From NCBI RefSeq assembly GCF_028750675.1, contig NZ_JAQQPZ010000002.1, forward strand, positions 249,800-313,799: a stretch of 64,000 nt of DNA, in the 5' to 3' direction. The first letter of the stretch is position 1, and the number at the start of each line of letters is the position of its first letter. Made by a program: the position numbers and the translations under genes. This DNA comes from Shewanella metallivivens. Its GTDB lineage: Bacteria; Pseudomonadota; Gammaproteobacteria; Enterobacterales; Shewanellaceae. The notes beneath the pieces were generated by a model. The model made no database searches and had not been told where the DNA came from. It saw nothing but the letters and a program-made list of their open reading frames with translations. Of the stretch, positions 19,210-28,657 are shown in pieces.

Positions 19210-21441
19210 ATGAATCAACAAGAGAAACAGCACTTATTGGAATTAATTGTAAATTCCAGTGCTAAACAACAAGGTGATTTTTCACAGACTTCAGCATTAG
19301 TATGCCAACTGCTGCAAGAACACTTTGATGCCTCATTCGTGTCTGTTTGGTTATTGTCCAATGATGCTGATAATGAACAAGTAAACCATGATGACCATTT
19401 TGTGTGTTCGCACAATCTTGTGGCCAGCCAAATTGCACCCTCATTACATCACGATCCCGCTTTACGTCAAACTAACACAATCGAGCCGCAATTCTTTACT
19501 GAGCTTCGCTCTCATCGATATATTTTATCAAGCGATCCAGAGCAACAATCTCTTATAAATCAATTTTCTGACTATTATCAACAACATGGGATTTTAACCA
19601 GTGTTGATGTTGCCATTCGTATTAATGGCCATATTGAAGGGGTATTGTCGATTGAGCATTGTGAAGAGACCAAATGGCTCAAGTCCGCAATTCAATTTGC
19701 CATTCAATGTGCAGACCAACTTGCGCTGACACTGGCGACACGCCACACCTATGACAGTAATGAACAAATATACTTATTACGAAATGCGACTGAGCAATCA
19801 GAGCATGTCGTGATGCTGGTCAATACCGATACTGGGATTGTTGAGTATGTAAATGGTGCCCATGAAAAAATGACCGGGCTTCCCAGAAATACCATTGAAC
19901 ATCACAGTGCTAAAAACCTCGATATATTCAAAAATAACCAACTGCTTTACACCAGCATTATTAGCCAAATACGCAACAATGAGGTCGTTAAGGGTAACCT
20001 AAAACTAAAACGTGCCGACGGCAGTGATTATTGGATGAATTATCACTTTTCACCTTTTGTGACTGAACTAGGTAAACATTATGCGTTGGTATCGAGTTAC
20101 GACAACTCCGCTGAATACCTGCATAAAGCAGAATTAGAGCGCCTAGCCTGGCATTGCAACCTTACGGGGTTGCATAACCGCAGTTACTTTATTCCACAGT
20201 TAGAACGTGCGGTTGATGGCACATTAATACTCATTGATTTACTGAGCTTTAAGCGTTTTAACGATACTCATGGCCATGAGCAAGGTGATGCATTACTGGT
20301 TGAGATTGCACGCCGCTTAAAACATTTTGCCACCGCGGCAAACGCCATCGATGTCGCACGGATTGGTAGCGACGAATTTGCCATTTTATTACCTGAAAAC
20401 GAAGATAATACCCCAGAGGCACAAGCTGATTTTGAGCAAGTGATAAAACGTCTCTATTTAAACCTTGCCGCGCCATCGGTGATATCACGAGAGAAAATTG
20501 AACCTAAAACAGCACTGGCTGTAGTGGATATTAAGTCGGTTGCTGGGTTATTTACGCCTTTATCCTGTGCCGATATCACACTACAACATGCTAAAAATAA
20601 GTCTGACATGCATTTTCAGTTTTTCAATGCAGATCTGTTGAGCGAATTTACCATTAACGCAGAGATTGAACGCGACTTACATCAAGCAATCCGTGGGCGT
20701 GAGTTTGAGTTGTACTATCAACCATTAATGGATTTAAAGACTAATCAATACATAGGTGCAGAGGCGTTAATCCGTTGGCATCACCCTAAAAAAGGTGTGC
20801 TTTATCCTGGTGCATTTATTGAAATTGCTGAACAAACGGGAATGATAAACCCCATCGGTGAATGGGTATTAGAGTCAGCATGTAAACAGCTTAATTTATG
20901 GCAACATAAAAACGTTAACATTGCGATGCACGTTAATGTTGCCGCGAGACAGTTTTTTAGTGGCAATTTATACGAGCAAGTGTGGCGTTTAGTGACTCGC
21001 TATCGTATTAAACCGAAAACCTTGATCTTAGAGATCACTGAAACTGAATTAATGGGCGACATTCGCTACGCAATCAATCTATGCCATGAATTGGCTGAAT
21101 TGGGTGTGGGATTAGCAATTGATGATTTTGGTACCGGATACAGTTCAATGAAATATTTGAAACAATTTCCAATTTCTAAGTTAAAAATTGATCGCTCATT
21201 TATCATGGATATTTCGTCGAGCCGTGAAAGTCGTGAAATTGTGAGCGCGATAATTGCGATGGCTAAGGCTTTGAATATTTCGTTGACCGCAGAAGGGGTT
21301 GAAACCAAAGAGCAAGAAGCATTTTTAAGCTCAAGTGCTTGTCATCATGCTCAAGGGTACTTATATAGCCCAGCTATTCGCGTTAATGAATTTACGCAAT
21401 TTATTGAGCAACATAAAATCTGGGTACCCGTCGAACATTAA
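19210..21441 (+). CDS. GAF-PAS-GGDEF-EAL protein, probable cyclic-di-GMP phosphodiesterase
   Basis: 743 residues, no membrane helix. GAF is at about 10-170 ([17 protein letters not shown]), PAS at about 185-300 ([20 protein letters not shown]), GGDEF at about 310-465 and EAL at about 480-735. The GGDEF site is degenerate: RIGSDEF instead of GGDEF, and the upstream metal motif reads [11 protein letters not shown]. The EAL motifs are intact ([37 protein letters not shown]). It therefore probably hydrolyses cyclic-di-GMP, with the GGDEF part sensory (GTP-binding) at most. The signals sensed by GAF and PAS are unknown. It overlaps the convergent YchJ gene by four bases. Confidence 0.93.
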   Translation: MNQQEKQHLLELIVNSSAKQQGDFSQTSALVCQLLQEHFDASFVSVWLLSNDADNEQVNHDDHFVCSHNLVASQIAPSLHHDPALRQTNTIEPQFFTELRSHRYILSSDPEQQSLINQFSDYYQQHGILTSVDVAIRINGHIEGVLSIEHCEETKWLKSAIQFAIQCADQLALTLATRHTYDSNEQIYLLRNATEQSEHVVMLVNTDTGIVEYVNGAHEKMTGLPRNTIEHHSAKNLDIFKNNQLLYTSIISQIRNNEVVKGNLKLKRADGSDYWMNYHFSPFVTELGKHYALVSSYDNSAEYLHKAELERLAWHCNLTGLHNRSYFIPQLERAVDGTLILIDLLSFKRFNDTHGHEQGDALLVEIARRLKHFATAANAIDVARIGSDEFAILLPENEDNTPEAQADFEQVIKRLYLNLAAPSVISREKIEPKTALAVVDIKSVAGLFTPLSCADITLQHAKNKSDMHFQFFNADLLSEFTINAEIERDLHQAIRGREFELYYQPLMDLKTNQYIGAEALIRWHHPKKGVLYPGAFIEIAEQTGMINPIGEWVLESACKQLNLWQHKNVNIAMHVNVAARQFFSGNLYEQVWRLVTRYRIKPKTLILEITETELMGDIRYAINLCHELAELGVGLAIDDFGTGYSSMKYLKQFPISKLKIDRSFIMDISSSRESREIVSAIIAMAKALNISLTAEGVETKEQEAFLSSSACHHAQGYLYSPAIRVNEFTQFIEQHKIWVPVEH

Positions 21442-21920
21442 TGGGCTAACTTAGCACAGCATTGTTTAAACTTTTTACCACTATGACAAATGCATGGCTC
21501 ATTTCTTGCGGGTAATCTCGTGTGCATTTGTTCTCCCTCAGTATAAAACCAACGACCTTGCTGTAAAACAAAAGCAGACCGCTCGTGTATAGCATCTATC
21601 TGTTTGCCCGCTATATACCAAGCTTTAAACGTTACCTCACCAGTTGTGCCAATTTGTTTAGCGTTTACCACTTGTAAGCCTAACCAATGGGTATTGCCTT
21701 GAGCCAACTGTTCAACGGTTAACCCTTGGCGGTAATCAGGGTGATGGGTTGCAAGTAAATAATCAAATTTAGCCGCCACAAAGGCACAATAGCGCGAACG
21801 CATCAGTTGCTCAGGTGTTTGCGCAACTGATTGGTCTGTATGCAATGGTAAACAACATTGTTGGTAGGCTTGCTGGCTGCCACAAGGGCACAAGTCGGCA
21901 GGGTTAATCACTTTGCTCAT
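21438..21920 (-). CDS. YchJ family (UPF0225) SEC-C metal-binding protein
   Basis: 160 residues with a cysteine motif at each end: [14 protein letters not shown] near residues 10-23 and the SEC-C motif [13 protein letters not shown] at the C-terminus, both likely zinc-binding. Between them lies an NTF2-like domain ([20 protein letters not shown]). This is the E. coli YchJ arrangement; the function is unknown. Its start overlaps the stop of the upstream NTF2-like gene by one base (TAATG), implying coupled translation. Confidence 0.9.
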   Translation of the reverse strand: MSKVINPADLCPCGSQQAYQQCCLPLHTDQSVAQTPEQLMRSRYCAFVAAKFDYLLATHHPDYRQGLTVEQLAQGNTHWLGLQVVNAKQIGTTGEVTFKAWYIAGKQIDAIHERSAFVLQQGRWFYTEGEQMHTRLPARNEPCICHSGKKFKQCCAKLAH

Positions 21921-22522
21921 TATGGATTTGTACTCGTCTCAGTGTGCGGCGAGCTGATAAATTGACGACCGTAATATAGGTTAGGCACAGGTTTAGCATC
22001 ATAGTAAAATTTGGGGGTTGCGTGAGTATTCGAGTCAACACTAATCCGCCATTGGCCATCATTGTCTTTTGCAAAAATGGTCACAAACTTACCTGCAAAC
22101 TCACTGACTGGCTCGCCGGAGTCGGCACCCGGGTGAAAACGCACTAAATAATAGCCTATGTCGGTTGCGGTATTTTTATCTGTATGACGTACGACAACCC
22201 TAAAGTCGACTTCAAGTTTGGCTTGCTTACGTTTAATTTTGTCAAAAAAACGGGTATACAAACTGACAATATTCACTTTACCATGAATAATCCCTTTTTC
22301 TTGGGTTTCTGAAATGTATACCGCATCTTCAGTATAAATTTGTTCTATGCTTGAAAGATCTAATTGTTCAAATGCATGGGCTAGTTGGGTAAAATTTGCG
22401 TTTAGGGTTTTATGAGGGACGGTTTCTGCAGCGACAGAATGTAACGTGGTAATGCATAACCCTAAGGCCAGCACAGCCCCAGTAATTCTTAGTGTATTCA
22501 AACGGATCAATATTTTCTTCAA
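21920..22522 (-). CDS. Secreted SnoaL/NTF2-like protein
   Basis: 200 residues with a signal peptide (basic N-terminus, hydrophobic [15 protein letters not shown], cleavage likely at VAAE). The mature part is one NTF2/SnoaL-like domain with [20 protein letters not shown] and [18 protein letters not shown], similar to DUF4440-type proteins. The start is TTG; no in-frame ATG lies nearby and GAGA is upstream. It is translationally coupled to the YchJ gene, which carries the same fold. The ligand or substrate is unknown. Confidence 0.8.
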   Translation of the reverse strand: MKKILIRLNTLRITGAVLALGLCITTLHSVAAETVPHKTLNANFTQLAHAFEQLDLSSIEQIYTEDAVYISETQEKGIIHGKVNIVSLYTRFFDKIKRKQAKLEVDFRVVVRHTDKNTATDIGYYLVRFHPGADSGEPVSEFAGKFVTIFAKDNDGQWRISVDSNTHATPKFYYDAKPVPNLYYGRQFISSPHTETSTNP

Positions 22523-22649
22523 TGAGTATTTCTCTTTTTTATATTCGGTACAACAAACTACAGTAGTAGGTTACCGTTTCTATCACTATAAATTATTCAA
22601 TGATTTTGCCAAAGCGCATAATCTTTACAAAGTATGTAGGAGGTAAACC

Positions 22650-23252
22650 ATGTCGTTTAAAGAAGATGATTTATTTTTACAAGAAATGGCAGATGTCACC
22701 CCCCTAAAGTCTGAGCGTCAAAGCATTGCAGCACAAACATGGTTAAACCCGCTTAGTGTAACAGAGGCCCAACTGGCAAAGCGAGCAGCGGCAGAACAAC
22801 ACGAATTGTTACAGTTATTACCGACCGATCCGCATTTAATTCATCCATTGCAGCCAGATGAAATGGTCAGTTATAAAGTCGACGGCATTCAAGATGAAGT
22901 GTTTAAGCAATTAAGACTGGGTAAATACCCGATTAAAACAGTCTTAGATTTACATGAATATCGTCTTAGCCAAGCTCGTGACAGTTTAGTCAATTGTTTA
23001 TTGAGTGCATATGAACGCGGAGAGCGTAATGTATTAATCATTCATGGCAAAGGTTACAAAAGTAAACCATACCCAGCAGTCATGAAGTCAGCCGTGTGTC
23101 ATTGGTTACAACAAATGGAACCTGTTACGGCTTACCATTCAGCTACGCGTAATCAGGGCGGTGTAGGCGCTGTTTTCGTGATGCTGAAAAAGTCTCAACA
23201 AAAGAAAATAGAAAACAGTGAGTTGAATCGAAAAGGTAGTGGTTTTAGATAA
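22650..23252 (+). CDS. smrA: Smr-domain DNA endonuclease SmrA
   Basis: 200 residues. The C-terminal Smr domain (about 95-180) has the LDLHEYRL motif and the catalytic-loop IIHGKG, and the segment VFKQLRLGKYPI resembles E. coli SmrA (YdaL). The N-terminal 90 residues are the SmrA-specific extension. Smr domains nick nucleic acids; SmrA is described as a stand-alone endonuclease. A near-perfect AGGAGG lies upstream of the ATG. The C-terminal tail is basic (KKSQQKKIE...). A bidirectional terminator follows. Confidence 0.9.
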   Translation: MSFKEDDLFLQEMADVTPLKSERQSIAAQTWLNPLSVTEAQLAKRAAAEQHELLQLLPTDPHLIHPLQPDEMVSYKVDGIQDEVFKQLRLGKYPIKTVLDLHEYRLSQARDSLVNCLLSAYERGERNVLIIHGKGYKSKPYPAVMKSAVCHWLQQMEPVTAYHSATRNQGGVGAVFVMLKKSQQKKIENSELNRKGSGFR

Positions 23253-23281
23253 AAAACGGGCGCTAAATTGGCGCCCGTTTT
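23253..23281. terminator. Bidirectional terminator between smrA and M2 peptidase gene
   Basis: AAAACGGGCGC pairs with GCGCCCGTTTT around seven bases, A-run on one side and T-run on the other, placed between two convergent genes. Confidence 0.9.
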
Positions 23282-23309
23282 ACGTTAGTCACGTATTATT
23301 GATAACGCG

Positions 23310-25178
23310 TTACCATCCACACTGACGATTTGCTTCAGTGTTTTGTTCATTCAACCACACTTGTAAGGGCGCAAAATAATCTAACACTGCGTTGGCATCC
23401 ATTTGTTTAGTACCGGTAACAACATTAAGGGCTTCAGGCCATGGTTGGCTCGAACCCATTTCAAGCATCTGATTTAATTTAGCTCCAGCGGCTTCGTTTC
23501 CGTAAATACTGCAACGGTGAACCGGGCCTGTATCGCCAGCAATATCACACAATGCTTTGTGGAATTGGAACTGCAAGACATGGGCTAAAAAGTAACGAGT
23601 GTAGGGTACATTACCTGGCACATGGTATTTTGCGCCTGGGTCAAAATCAGCTTCAGTGCGCGCAATAGGGGCTTTTACGCCTTGGTACTTTTCACGTAAA
23701 TCCCACCATGCTTGATTGTACTGCTCTGGTTTAATTGTGCCGTTAAACACCTGCCAGCGCCATTGGTCAATCATTAAACCAAATGGCATGAACGCAATTT
23801 TATCTAAGGCTTGTCGTAATAATAACCCAATGTCTTTAGAGGCATCAGGTACTGTGTCTAATAAGCCAATTTTTTGTAAATACTTAGGCGTAATCGACAA
23901 CGCTATCGTGTCACCAATGGCTTCGTGGAAGCCATCATTAGCCGAGTTTTTGAAGATAAACGGCTGGTTTTTATAAGCACGTTGATAAAAGTTATGGCCT
24001 AACTCATGATGAATAACGGTAAAGTCTTCAGCACTTTTTTGAATACACATTTTAATGCGAATATCATCTAGATTGTCTAAATCCCATGCTGAAGCGTGGC
24101 ATACCACATCGCGGTCTTGTGGCTGAACAAAAAGCGAGCGACTCCAAAAGGTTTCTGGCAGAGCGTCAAAACCTAATGATGTGAAAAAGCCTTCCGCTTG
24201 CTTAACCATTTTGATTTCGTCATAGCCATTTTTTGCTAAGAGTTCGGTAACGTTATAGCCCGGGTCGGCATTTTCTGGTGCAACGCTGTTATAAATGGTG
24301 CCCCATTGTTGTGCCCACATATTGCCGAGTAAATGTGCTGGGATAGGGCCTGTTTTAGGAGCAACGTCATCACCGTATTGTTCGTTCAACTCACCACGTA
24401 CATAACAGTGTAATGAGTCATATAGTGGTTTGATTTGGTTCCATAAACGATCAAGTTCTGCTGAAAACTCGTCAGGCTTCATATCATATTGGCTGCGCCA
24501 AAGTTCAGACAAATCAGCGTAACCCAGATCTTTAGCACCTTCGTTGGCGAGTTCAACTTCGCGCTCAAATAATGGTCGCATTGGCTTGGCTATTTCACGC
24601 CAGCCTTGCCAAGCTTCAAGCAGCACGGCTGGATCTTTCGATTCAGCCATTAAATTAGACAATTCTGGTTGAGTTAAACAACGACCATCAGCAAAACAAT
24701 ACTTCCCTTTACCGTATAAGCCGTTTAGCTCTGAGGCAATGCTGGCTAATTCAGCGTTTTTAGCCGGGTCAAGTGGGGCTGGTAACACTAAGCTACTGCG
24801 TAAACTATTGAGTTTTCTGCTATTAACGGCGTCAAGGTTCACATCTGCATATTTTGCCGCTTCTGTAGCATAGCGTACTGATGTTGAGGTGATTTTTTCA
24901 CCCATAGCGGCAGACAATGCCGCTGTATCATCTGTAATGAAGTTTGAGTAAATCCATTCAGCGCGATTGGCTTCAACAGATAACGCAGCTAAGTCGGTTT
25001 CAGCTTGATGAATAAACTCAATTGCAGCCGCACTGTCAATTTTGGGTTCAGTTGTAATTTGTTGTTTATCTGCTGCAGATGTGCTGACAGATTCTTGTGT
25101 GTCGTTACAGGCACTAAGGCCTAACACGAGTGACACAATAAGGGCAATTTGAGACGGTTGTTTTAAAGGGAAGTTCAT
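23310..25178 (-). CDS. M2-family peptidyl-dipeptidase lipoprotein (ACE-like)
   Basis: 622 residues. The N-terminus is a lipoprotein signal with lipobox LSAC (Cys24), so the enzyme is probably anchored facing the periplasm. The zinc site is HHELGH (HEXXH) near residue 395, followed by EAIGDT carrying the third ligand Glu, as in angiotensin-converting-enzyme-like peptidases of family M2. GSSQPWPEAL and YFLAHVLQFQFHKALC are conserved C-terminal motifs. It removes C-terminal dipeptides from peptides. It is read alone, divergent from psrA. Confidence 0.93.
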   Translation of the reverse strand: MNFPLKQPSQIALIVSLVLGLSACNDTQESVSTSAADKQQITTEPKIDSAAAIEFIHQAETDLAALSVEANRAEWIYSNFITDDTAALSAAMGEKITSTSVRYATEAAKYADVNLDAVNSRKLNSLRSSLVLPAPLDPAKNAELASIASELNGLYGKGKYCFADGRCLTQPELSNLMAESKDPAVLLEAWQGWREIAKPMRPLFEREVELANEGAKDLGYADLSELWRSQYDMKPDEFSAELDRLWNQIKPLYDSLHCYVRGELNEQYGDDVAPKTGPIPAHLLGNMWAQQWGTIYNSVAPENADPGYNVTELLAKNGYDEIKMVKQAEGFFTSLGFDALPETFWSRSLFVQPQDRDVVCHASAWDLDNLDDIRIKMCIQKSAEDFTVIHHELGHNFYQRAYKNQPFIFKNSANDGFHEAIGDTIALSITPKYLQKIGLLDTVPDASKDIGLLLRQALDKIAFMPFGLMIDQWRWQVFNGTIKPEQYNQAWWDLREKYQGVKAPIARTEADFDPGAKYHVPGNVPYTRYFLAHVLQFQFHKALCDIAGDTGPVHRCSIYGNEAAGAKLNQMLEMGSSQPWPEALNVVTGTKQMDANAVLDYFAPLQVWLNEQNTEANRQCGW

Positions 25179-25332
25179 TTATTGGCATCCTTGTTTTTTT
25201 ATCGGCTTTAGTTTACCTAAAAATGGTCAGCATTGCATAATAGCGACAAATTTACTGCAGTTGTCGTCGTTTATCTGCTTCGCTCAACTCAAAAAATACA
25301 ATAATTTCGATTGACATCTGTGCGCTCAATGA

Positions 25333-25358
25333 TTAATTTAAACGGGTGTTTAAATTAA
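25333..25358. promoter_or_regulatory. Candidate PsrA autoregulatory operator
   Basis: TTAATTTAAAC-GGGT-GTTTAAATTAA, perfect 11-bp arms around a four-base spacer, ending 13 bases before the psrA start codon. The AAAC-N4-GTTT core matches the PsrA consensus and the palindrome upstream of fadE at 9884. Confidence 0.8.
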
Positions 25359-25371
25359 CTTGGGTCATGGG

Positions 25372-26013
25372 ATGGCAAGCCGTACTGATACAAAAACAAG
25401 AATACTCGATGCAGCTGAAAAGTTGTTTGCTGAGAGAGGTTTTTCTGAAACTTCGTTACGACTAATTACCAGTAAAGCTGAAGTGAATTTAGCATCAGTG
25501 AATTACCATTTTGGTTCGAAAAAAGAATTAATCCGTGCCGTATTAGCAAGATACCTAGATGTGTTTATGCCAAGTGCAGCGATAGAAATTAAACGTTTAC
25601 ACAATGCACCTGAAGATGCATCACTAAACGAAATATTTTCTGCTTTAATTAAACCGTTACTAGAACTGAATAAAGTACGTAATGGCGGCACAATCATCTT
25701 TTTGCAGTTGTTAGGCCGAGGCTACATTGAAAGCCAGGGCCACTTGCGCTGGTTTATTACTACGCATTATGGTGAACACCTTGCCACGTTCGTGAAAGCG
25801 GTTGTTGCAAGTGCACCACACATTCCGCCCGCAGAGATGTTTTGGCGTTTGCATTTCACCTTGGGAACAATCGTGTTTACCATGGCTTCAGCAGATGCAT
25901 TAAATGAAATTGCTGCAGCCGATTATGGTGAACACAACAACACCGAAGCAATTATTCGTAAAGTTATTCCATATATGGCAGCTGGTGTGGCTGTCCCTGT
26001 GTTAAACAATTAA
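25372..26013 (+). CDS. psrA: TetR-family fatty-acid regulator PsrA
   Basis: 213 residues from the ATG at 25372; a TTG at 25360 would add four. The N-terminal TetR helix-turn-helix (LFAERGFSETSLRLITSKAE, then VNLASVNYHFGSK) is nearly identical in pattern to Pseudomonas PsrA, and the C-terminal ligand domain keeps SQGHLRW and the FWRLHFTLG segment. PsrA represses fatty-acid degradation genes and is released by long-chain fatty acids. A palindromic operator just upstream suggests autorepression. It is followed after 11 bases by a FadE-like gene, so the two form an operon. Confidence 0.93.
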   Translation: MASRTDTKTRILDAAEKLFAERGFSETSLRLITSKAEVNLASVNYHFGSKKELIRAVLARYLDVFMPSAAIEIKRLHNAPEDASLNEIFSALIKPLLELNKVRNGGTIIFLQLLGRGYIESQGHLRWFITTHYGEHLATFVKAVVASAPHIPPAEMFWRLHFTLGTIVFTMASADALNEIAAADYGEHNNTEAIIRKVIPYMAAGVAVPVLNN

Positions 26014-26024
26014 GAAGGTATAAA

Positions 26025-28301
26025 ATGAGTATCGTCATACTGCTAGTTATCGCGATCATTGTCCTCTTTGGTGTACGTAACATCCGGATGCAGTTTATTA
26101 CCCGTCCTGTGTTTACGTTCTTCAGAAAAGTATTGCCGCCTTTGTCGACGACCGAGAAAGAAGCAATGGAAGCGGGCGATGTGTGGTGGGAAGGTGAGCT
26201 TTTCCGCGGTAAACCAAACTGGAATACCTTACACGGTTACGGTAAACCAACTTTAACCGCTGAAGAACAAGATTTTATCGATAATCAAGTTCAAACAGCC
26301 TTAACCATGATTGATGATTTTGACATTGTTCATAATCGTAAAGATTTGCCGCCAGAGTTATGGCAATACTTTAAAGAACAAGGTTTCTTTGCCTTAATTA
26401 TCCCTAAAAAATACGGTGGCCGTGAGTTTTCAGCTTATGCTAACTCAACTATCGTTGCTAAAATTGCCACACGCAGTGTGAGTGCGGCAGTCACGGTAAT
26501 GGTGCCTAACTCTTTAGGCCCTGGAGAGTTATTAACTCATTATGGTACTCAAGAGCAAAAAGAGCGCTGGTTACCGTCGCTTGCTGTCGGCAAAGACATT
26601 CCTTGTTTTGCGTTAACTGGCCCAGAAGCGGGCAGTGATGCAGGCGCAATCCCTGATGTGGGCATTGTGTGTCGCCGTGAGTTTGAAGGCGAAGAAACAC
26701 TGGGTTTAAGCTTAACGTGGAACAAGCGTTACATTACGCTTGCACCTGTTGCAACGGTATTAGGCTTAGCCTTTCAAATGCGCGATCCTGATGGTTTACT
26801 CGGTGATGTTAAAAACCTAGGTATTACCTGTGCTTTAATCCCAACGGATCACGAAGGCGTAGAAATTGGCCGTCGTCATAACCCATTAATGATGGCGTTT
26901 ATGAACGGTACCACAAGCGGCGAAGATGTGTTTATCCCGTTAGAGTGGATTATTGGTGGCCCTCAATATGCGGGTAAAGGTTGGCGTATGCTGGTTGAAT
27001 GTTTGTCAGCGGGTCGCGGTATTTCATTACCTGCACTTGCAACAGCATCTGGCCATGTGTCGACTAAAACCACCACAGCTTACAGTTATGTTCGTCAGCA
27101 GTTTGGTATGCCTATTGGTAATTTTGAAGGCGTACAAGAAGCCATGGCGCGTATTATTGCCAACACCTATCAGCTCGAAGCGGCACGTCGTTTAACCACT
27201 CAAGGTATCGACTTAAAAGTGAAGCCTTCAGTTGTGACTGCAATTGCTAAGTACCACATGACAGAACTTGGTCGTGATGTGCTAGAAGATGCAATGGATA
27301 TTCAGTCAGGTAAGGGGATTCAATTAGGGCCTAAAAACTATTTAGGCCATGCATTTATGGCTAACCCAATCTCGATTACGGTTGAGGGTGCAAACATTCT
27401 AACGCGTTCATTGATGATTTTTGGTCAAGGTGCAACACGTTGTCATCCATATGTATTGGCTGAAATGGAAGCCGCTGCGATGGAAGATGAAACATCGGCA
27501 TTAGATCGTTTCGATTCGTTACTGCTTGGCCATATGGGATATGCGATAGGTAATGCTCTACGTTCATTCGGTAGCGCGTTAACGGGCAGTCGTTTTGCCA
27601 GTGCACCAGTGAGTGGTCCTACTCAGCAATATTACCGTGACATGACGCGTATTTCGTCATCACTTGCAATCATGACTGATCTATCGATGTTGATTATGGG
27701 CGGCGACCTTAAGCGTAAAGAAATGATTTCTGCGCGTATGGGTGATGTGTTAAGCCAATTGTATCTTGCTTCAGCGACATTGAAATTGTTTGAAGACAAC
27801 GGCCGTCAACAAGACGATTTACCTGCAGTGCATTACGCAATGACTGAGCGTTTACATTTAGCGGCGAAAGCACTAGACGATGCTATCCGTAACTTCCCAA
27901 GCAAAATTGCGGGGGTATTATTACGCGTGCTGATTTTCCCACTGGGTAATTACTTTAATGCACCCAGCGACAAGTCTGCAGTTGATGTGTGTAAAGGTAT
28001 GCTTAAACCTGGCCCTGCTCGTAATCGAATTACGTTCCTGTGCGGCGAGTTTGAGGGTGACACTAGTGGTATTGCTGAAGTAGAAAATGCATTCTTAGCA
28101 AAATATGCAGCCAAAGACCTGTATAAAAAACTGAAAAAAGCACAACGTAGTGGTCACTTAAAATCTAAGTTACCGATGCTTGAGCTGTTTGATGTTGCGC
28201 TTGAAAAAGACATCATTACCCAAGCTGAACATCAGCAATTGCTAGAAGCTGATGAATTACGCTTAGCAGCAATCAATGTTAATGATTTTGAAAAGCTGTA
28301 A
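26025..28301 (+). CDS. FadE-like acyl-CoA dehydrogenase (second paralog)
   Basis: 758 residues, clearly homologous to the FadE at 7306 over the whole length but about 57 residues shorter, with one N-terminal hydrophobic helix (VILLVIAIIVLFGV) rather than two. [18 protein letters not shown] and [20 protein letters not shown] are conserved. It oxidises acyl-CoA in beta-oxidation; its chain-length preference may differ from FadE. GAAGG precedes the ATG. Co-transcription with psrA places it under the operator at 25333, so it should respond directly to fatty acids. A terminator follows. Confidence 0.93.
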   Translation: MSIVILLVIAIIVLFGVRNIRMQFITRPVFTFFRKVLPPLSTTEKEAMEAGDVWWEGELFRGKPNWNTLHGYGKPTLTAEEQDFIDNQVQTALTMIDDFDIVHNRKDLPPELWQYFKEQGFFALIIPKKYGGREFSAYANSTIVAKIATRSVSAAVTVMVPNSLGPGELLTHYGTQEQKERWLPSLAVGKDIPCFALTGPEAGSDAGAIPDVGIVCRREFEGEETLGLSLTWNKRYITLAPVATVLGLAFQMRDPDGLLGDVKNLGITCALIPTDHEGVEIGRRHNPLMMAFMNGTTSGEDVFIPLEWIIGGPQYAGKGWRMLVECLSAGRGISLPALATASGHVSTKTTTAYSYVRQQFGMPIGNFEGVQEAMARIIANTYQLEAARRLTTQGIDLKVKPSVVTAIAKYHMTELGRDVLEDAMDIQSGKGIQLGPKNYLGHAFMANPISITVEGANILTRSLMIFGQGATRCHPYVLAEMEAAAMEDETSALDRFDSLLLGHMGYAIGNALRSFGSALTGSRFASAPVSGPTQQYYRDMTRISSSLAIMTDLSMLIMGGDLKRKEMISARMGDVLSQLYLASATLKLFEDNGRQQDDLPAVHYAMTERLHLAAKALDDAIRNFPSKIAGVLLRVLIFPLGNYFNAPSDKSAVDVCKGMLKPGPARNRITFLCGEFEGDTSGIAEVENAFLAKYAAKDLYKKLKKAQRSGHLKSKLPMLELFDVALEKDIITQAEHQQLLEADELRLAAINVNDFEKL

Positions 28302-28328
28302 ATGACGTAACATCGTGTGATAACAATT

Positions 28329-28356
28329 AAGCCCTGGCTCTGTCGGGGCTTTTTTA
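28329..28356 (+). terminator. Terminator of the psrA-acyl-CoA dehydrogenase operon
   Basis: AAGCCC pairs with GGGCTT around a loop and is followed by six T, 28 bases after the stop. The rest of 28357-28574 shows nothing recognisable. Confidence 0.75.
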
Positions 28357-28572
28357 TTGCCGCTATCCGGTGGATCATAAAACACAGCATTAAAGTTTTA
28401 TTAATGGTTTATATTCTTCACTGTAGTGATTATTCGTCATGTTCATTAGGCGATGGCGATGAATCGAGTGACCGATATTGCCCAATGAGCAACGCAAGTT
28501 GACGGCATTGATAAACCGCTTGGTTATGATTGCAGGAATACGACAGAAGCTCACGTAAATTAATTTAGGGCA

Positions 28573-28600
28573 ATAAAAAAGCCAACCGCGAGGTTGGCTT
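28573..28600 (-). terminator. Terminator of pykA
   Basis: On the minus strand AGCCAACC-TCGC-GGTTGGCT is followed by TTTTTATTG, about 60 bases beyond the pykA stop. Confidence 0.88.
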
Positions 28601-28657
28601 TGTTTTTCGCCCCACAGACTCGCGAGTAAACGCTCTGTGTGGCTCGTAATTAGCTTA

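Noticed and set aside
25360..25371. TTG start for psrA
   Set aside because: It adds only four residues, lies next to the operator and has no ribosome-binding site; the ATG at 25372 matches the PsrA family start better.
28317..28502. A 61-codon ORF after the second acyl-CoA dehydrogenase
   Set aside because: It overlaps the operon terminator hairpin and has no ribosome-binding site.
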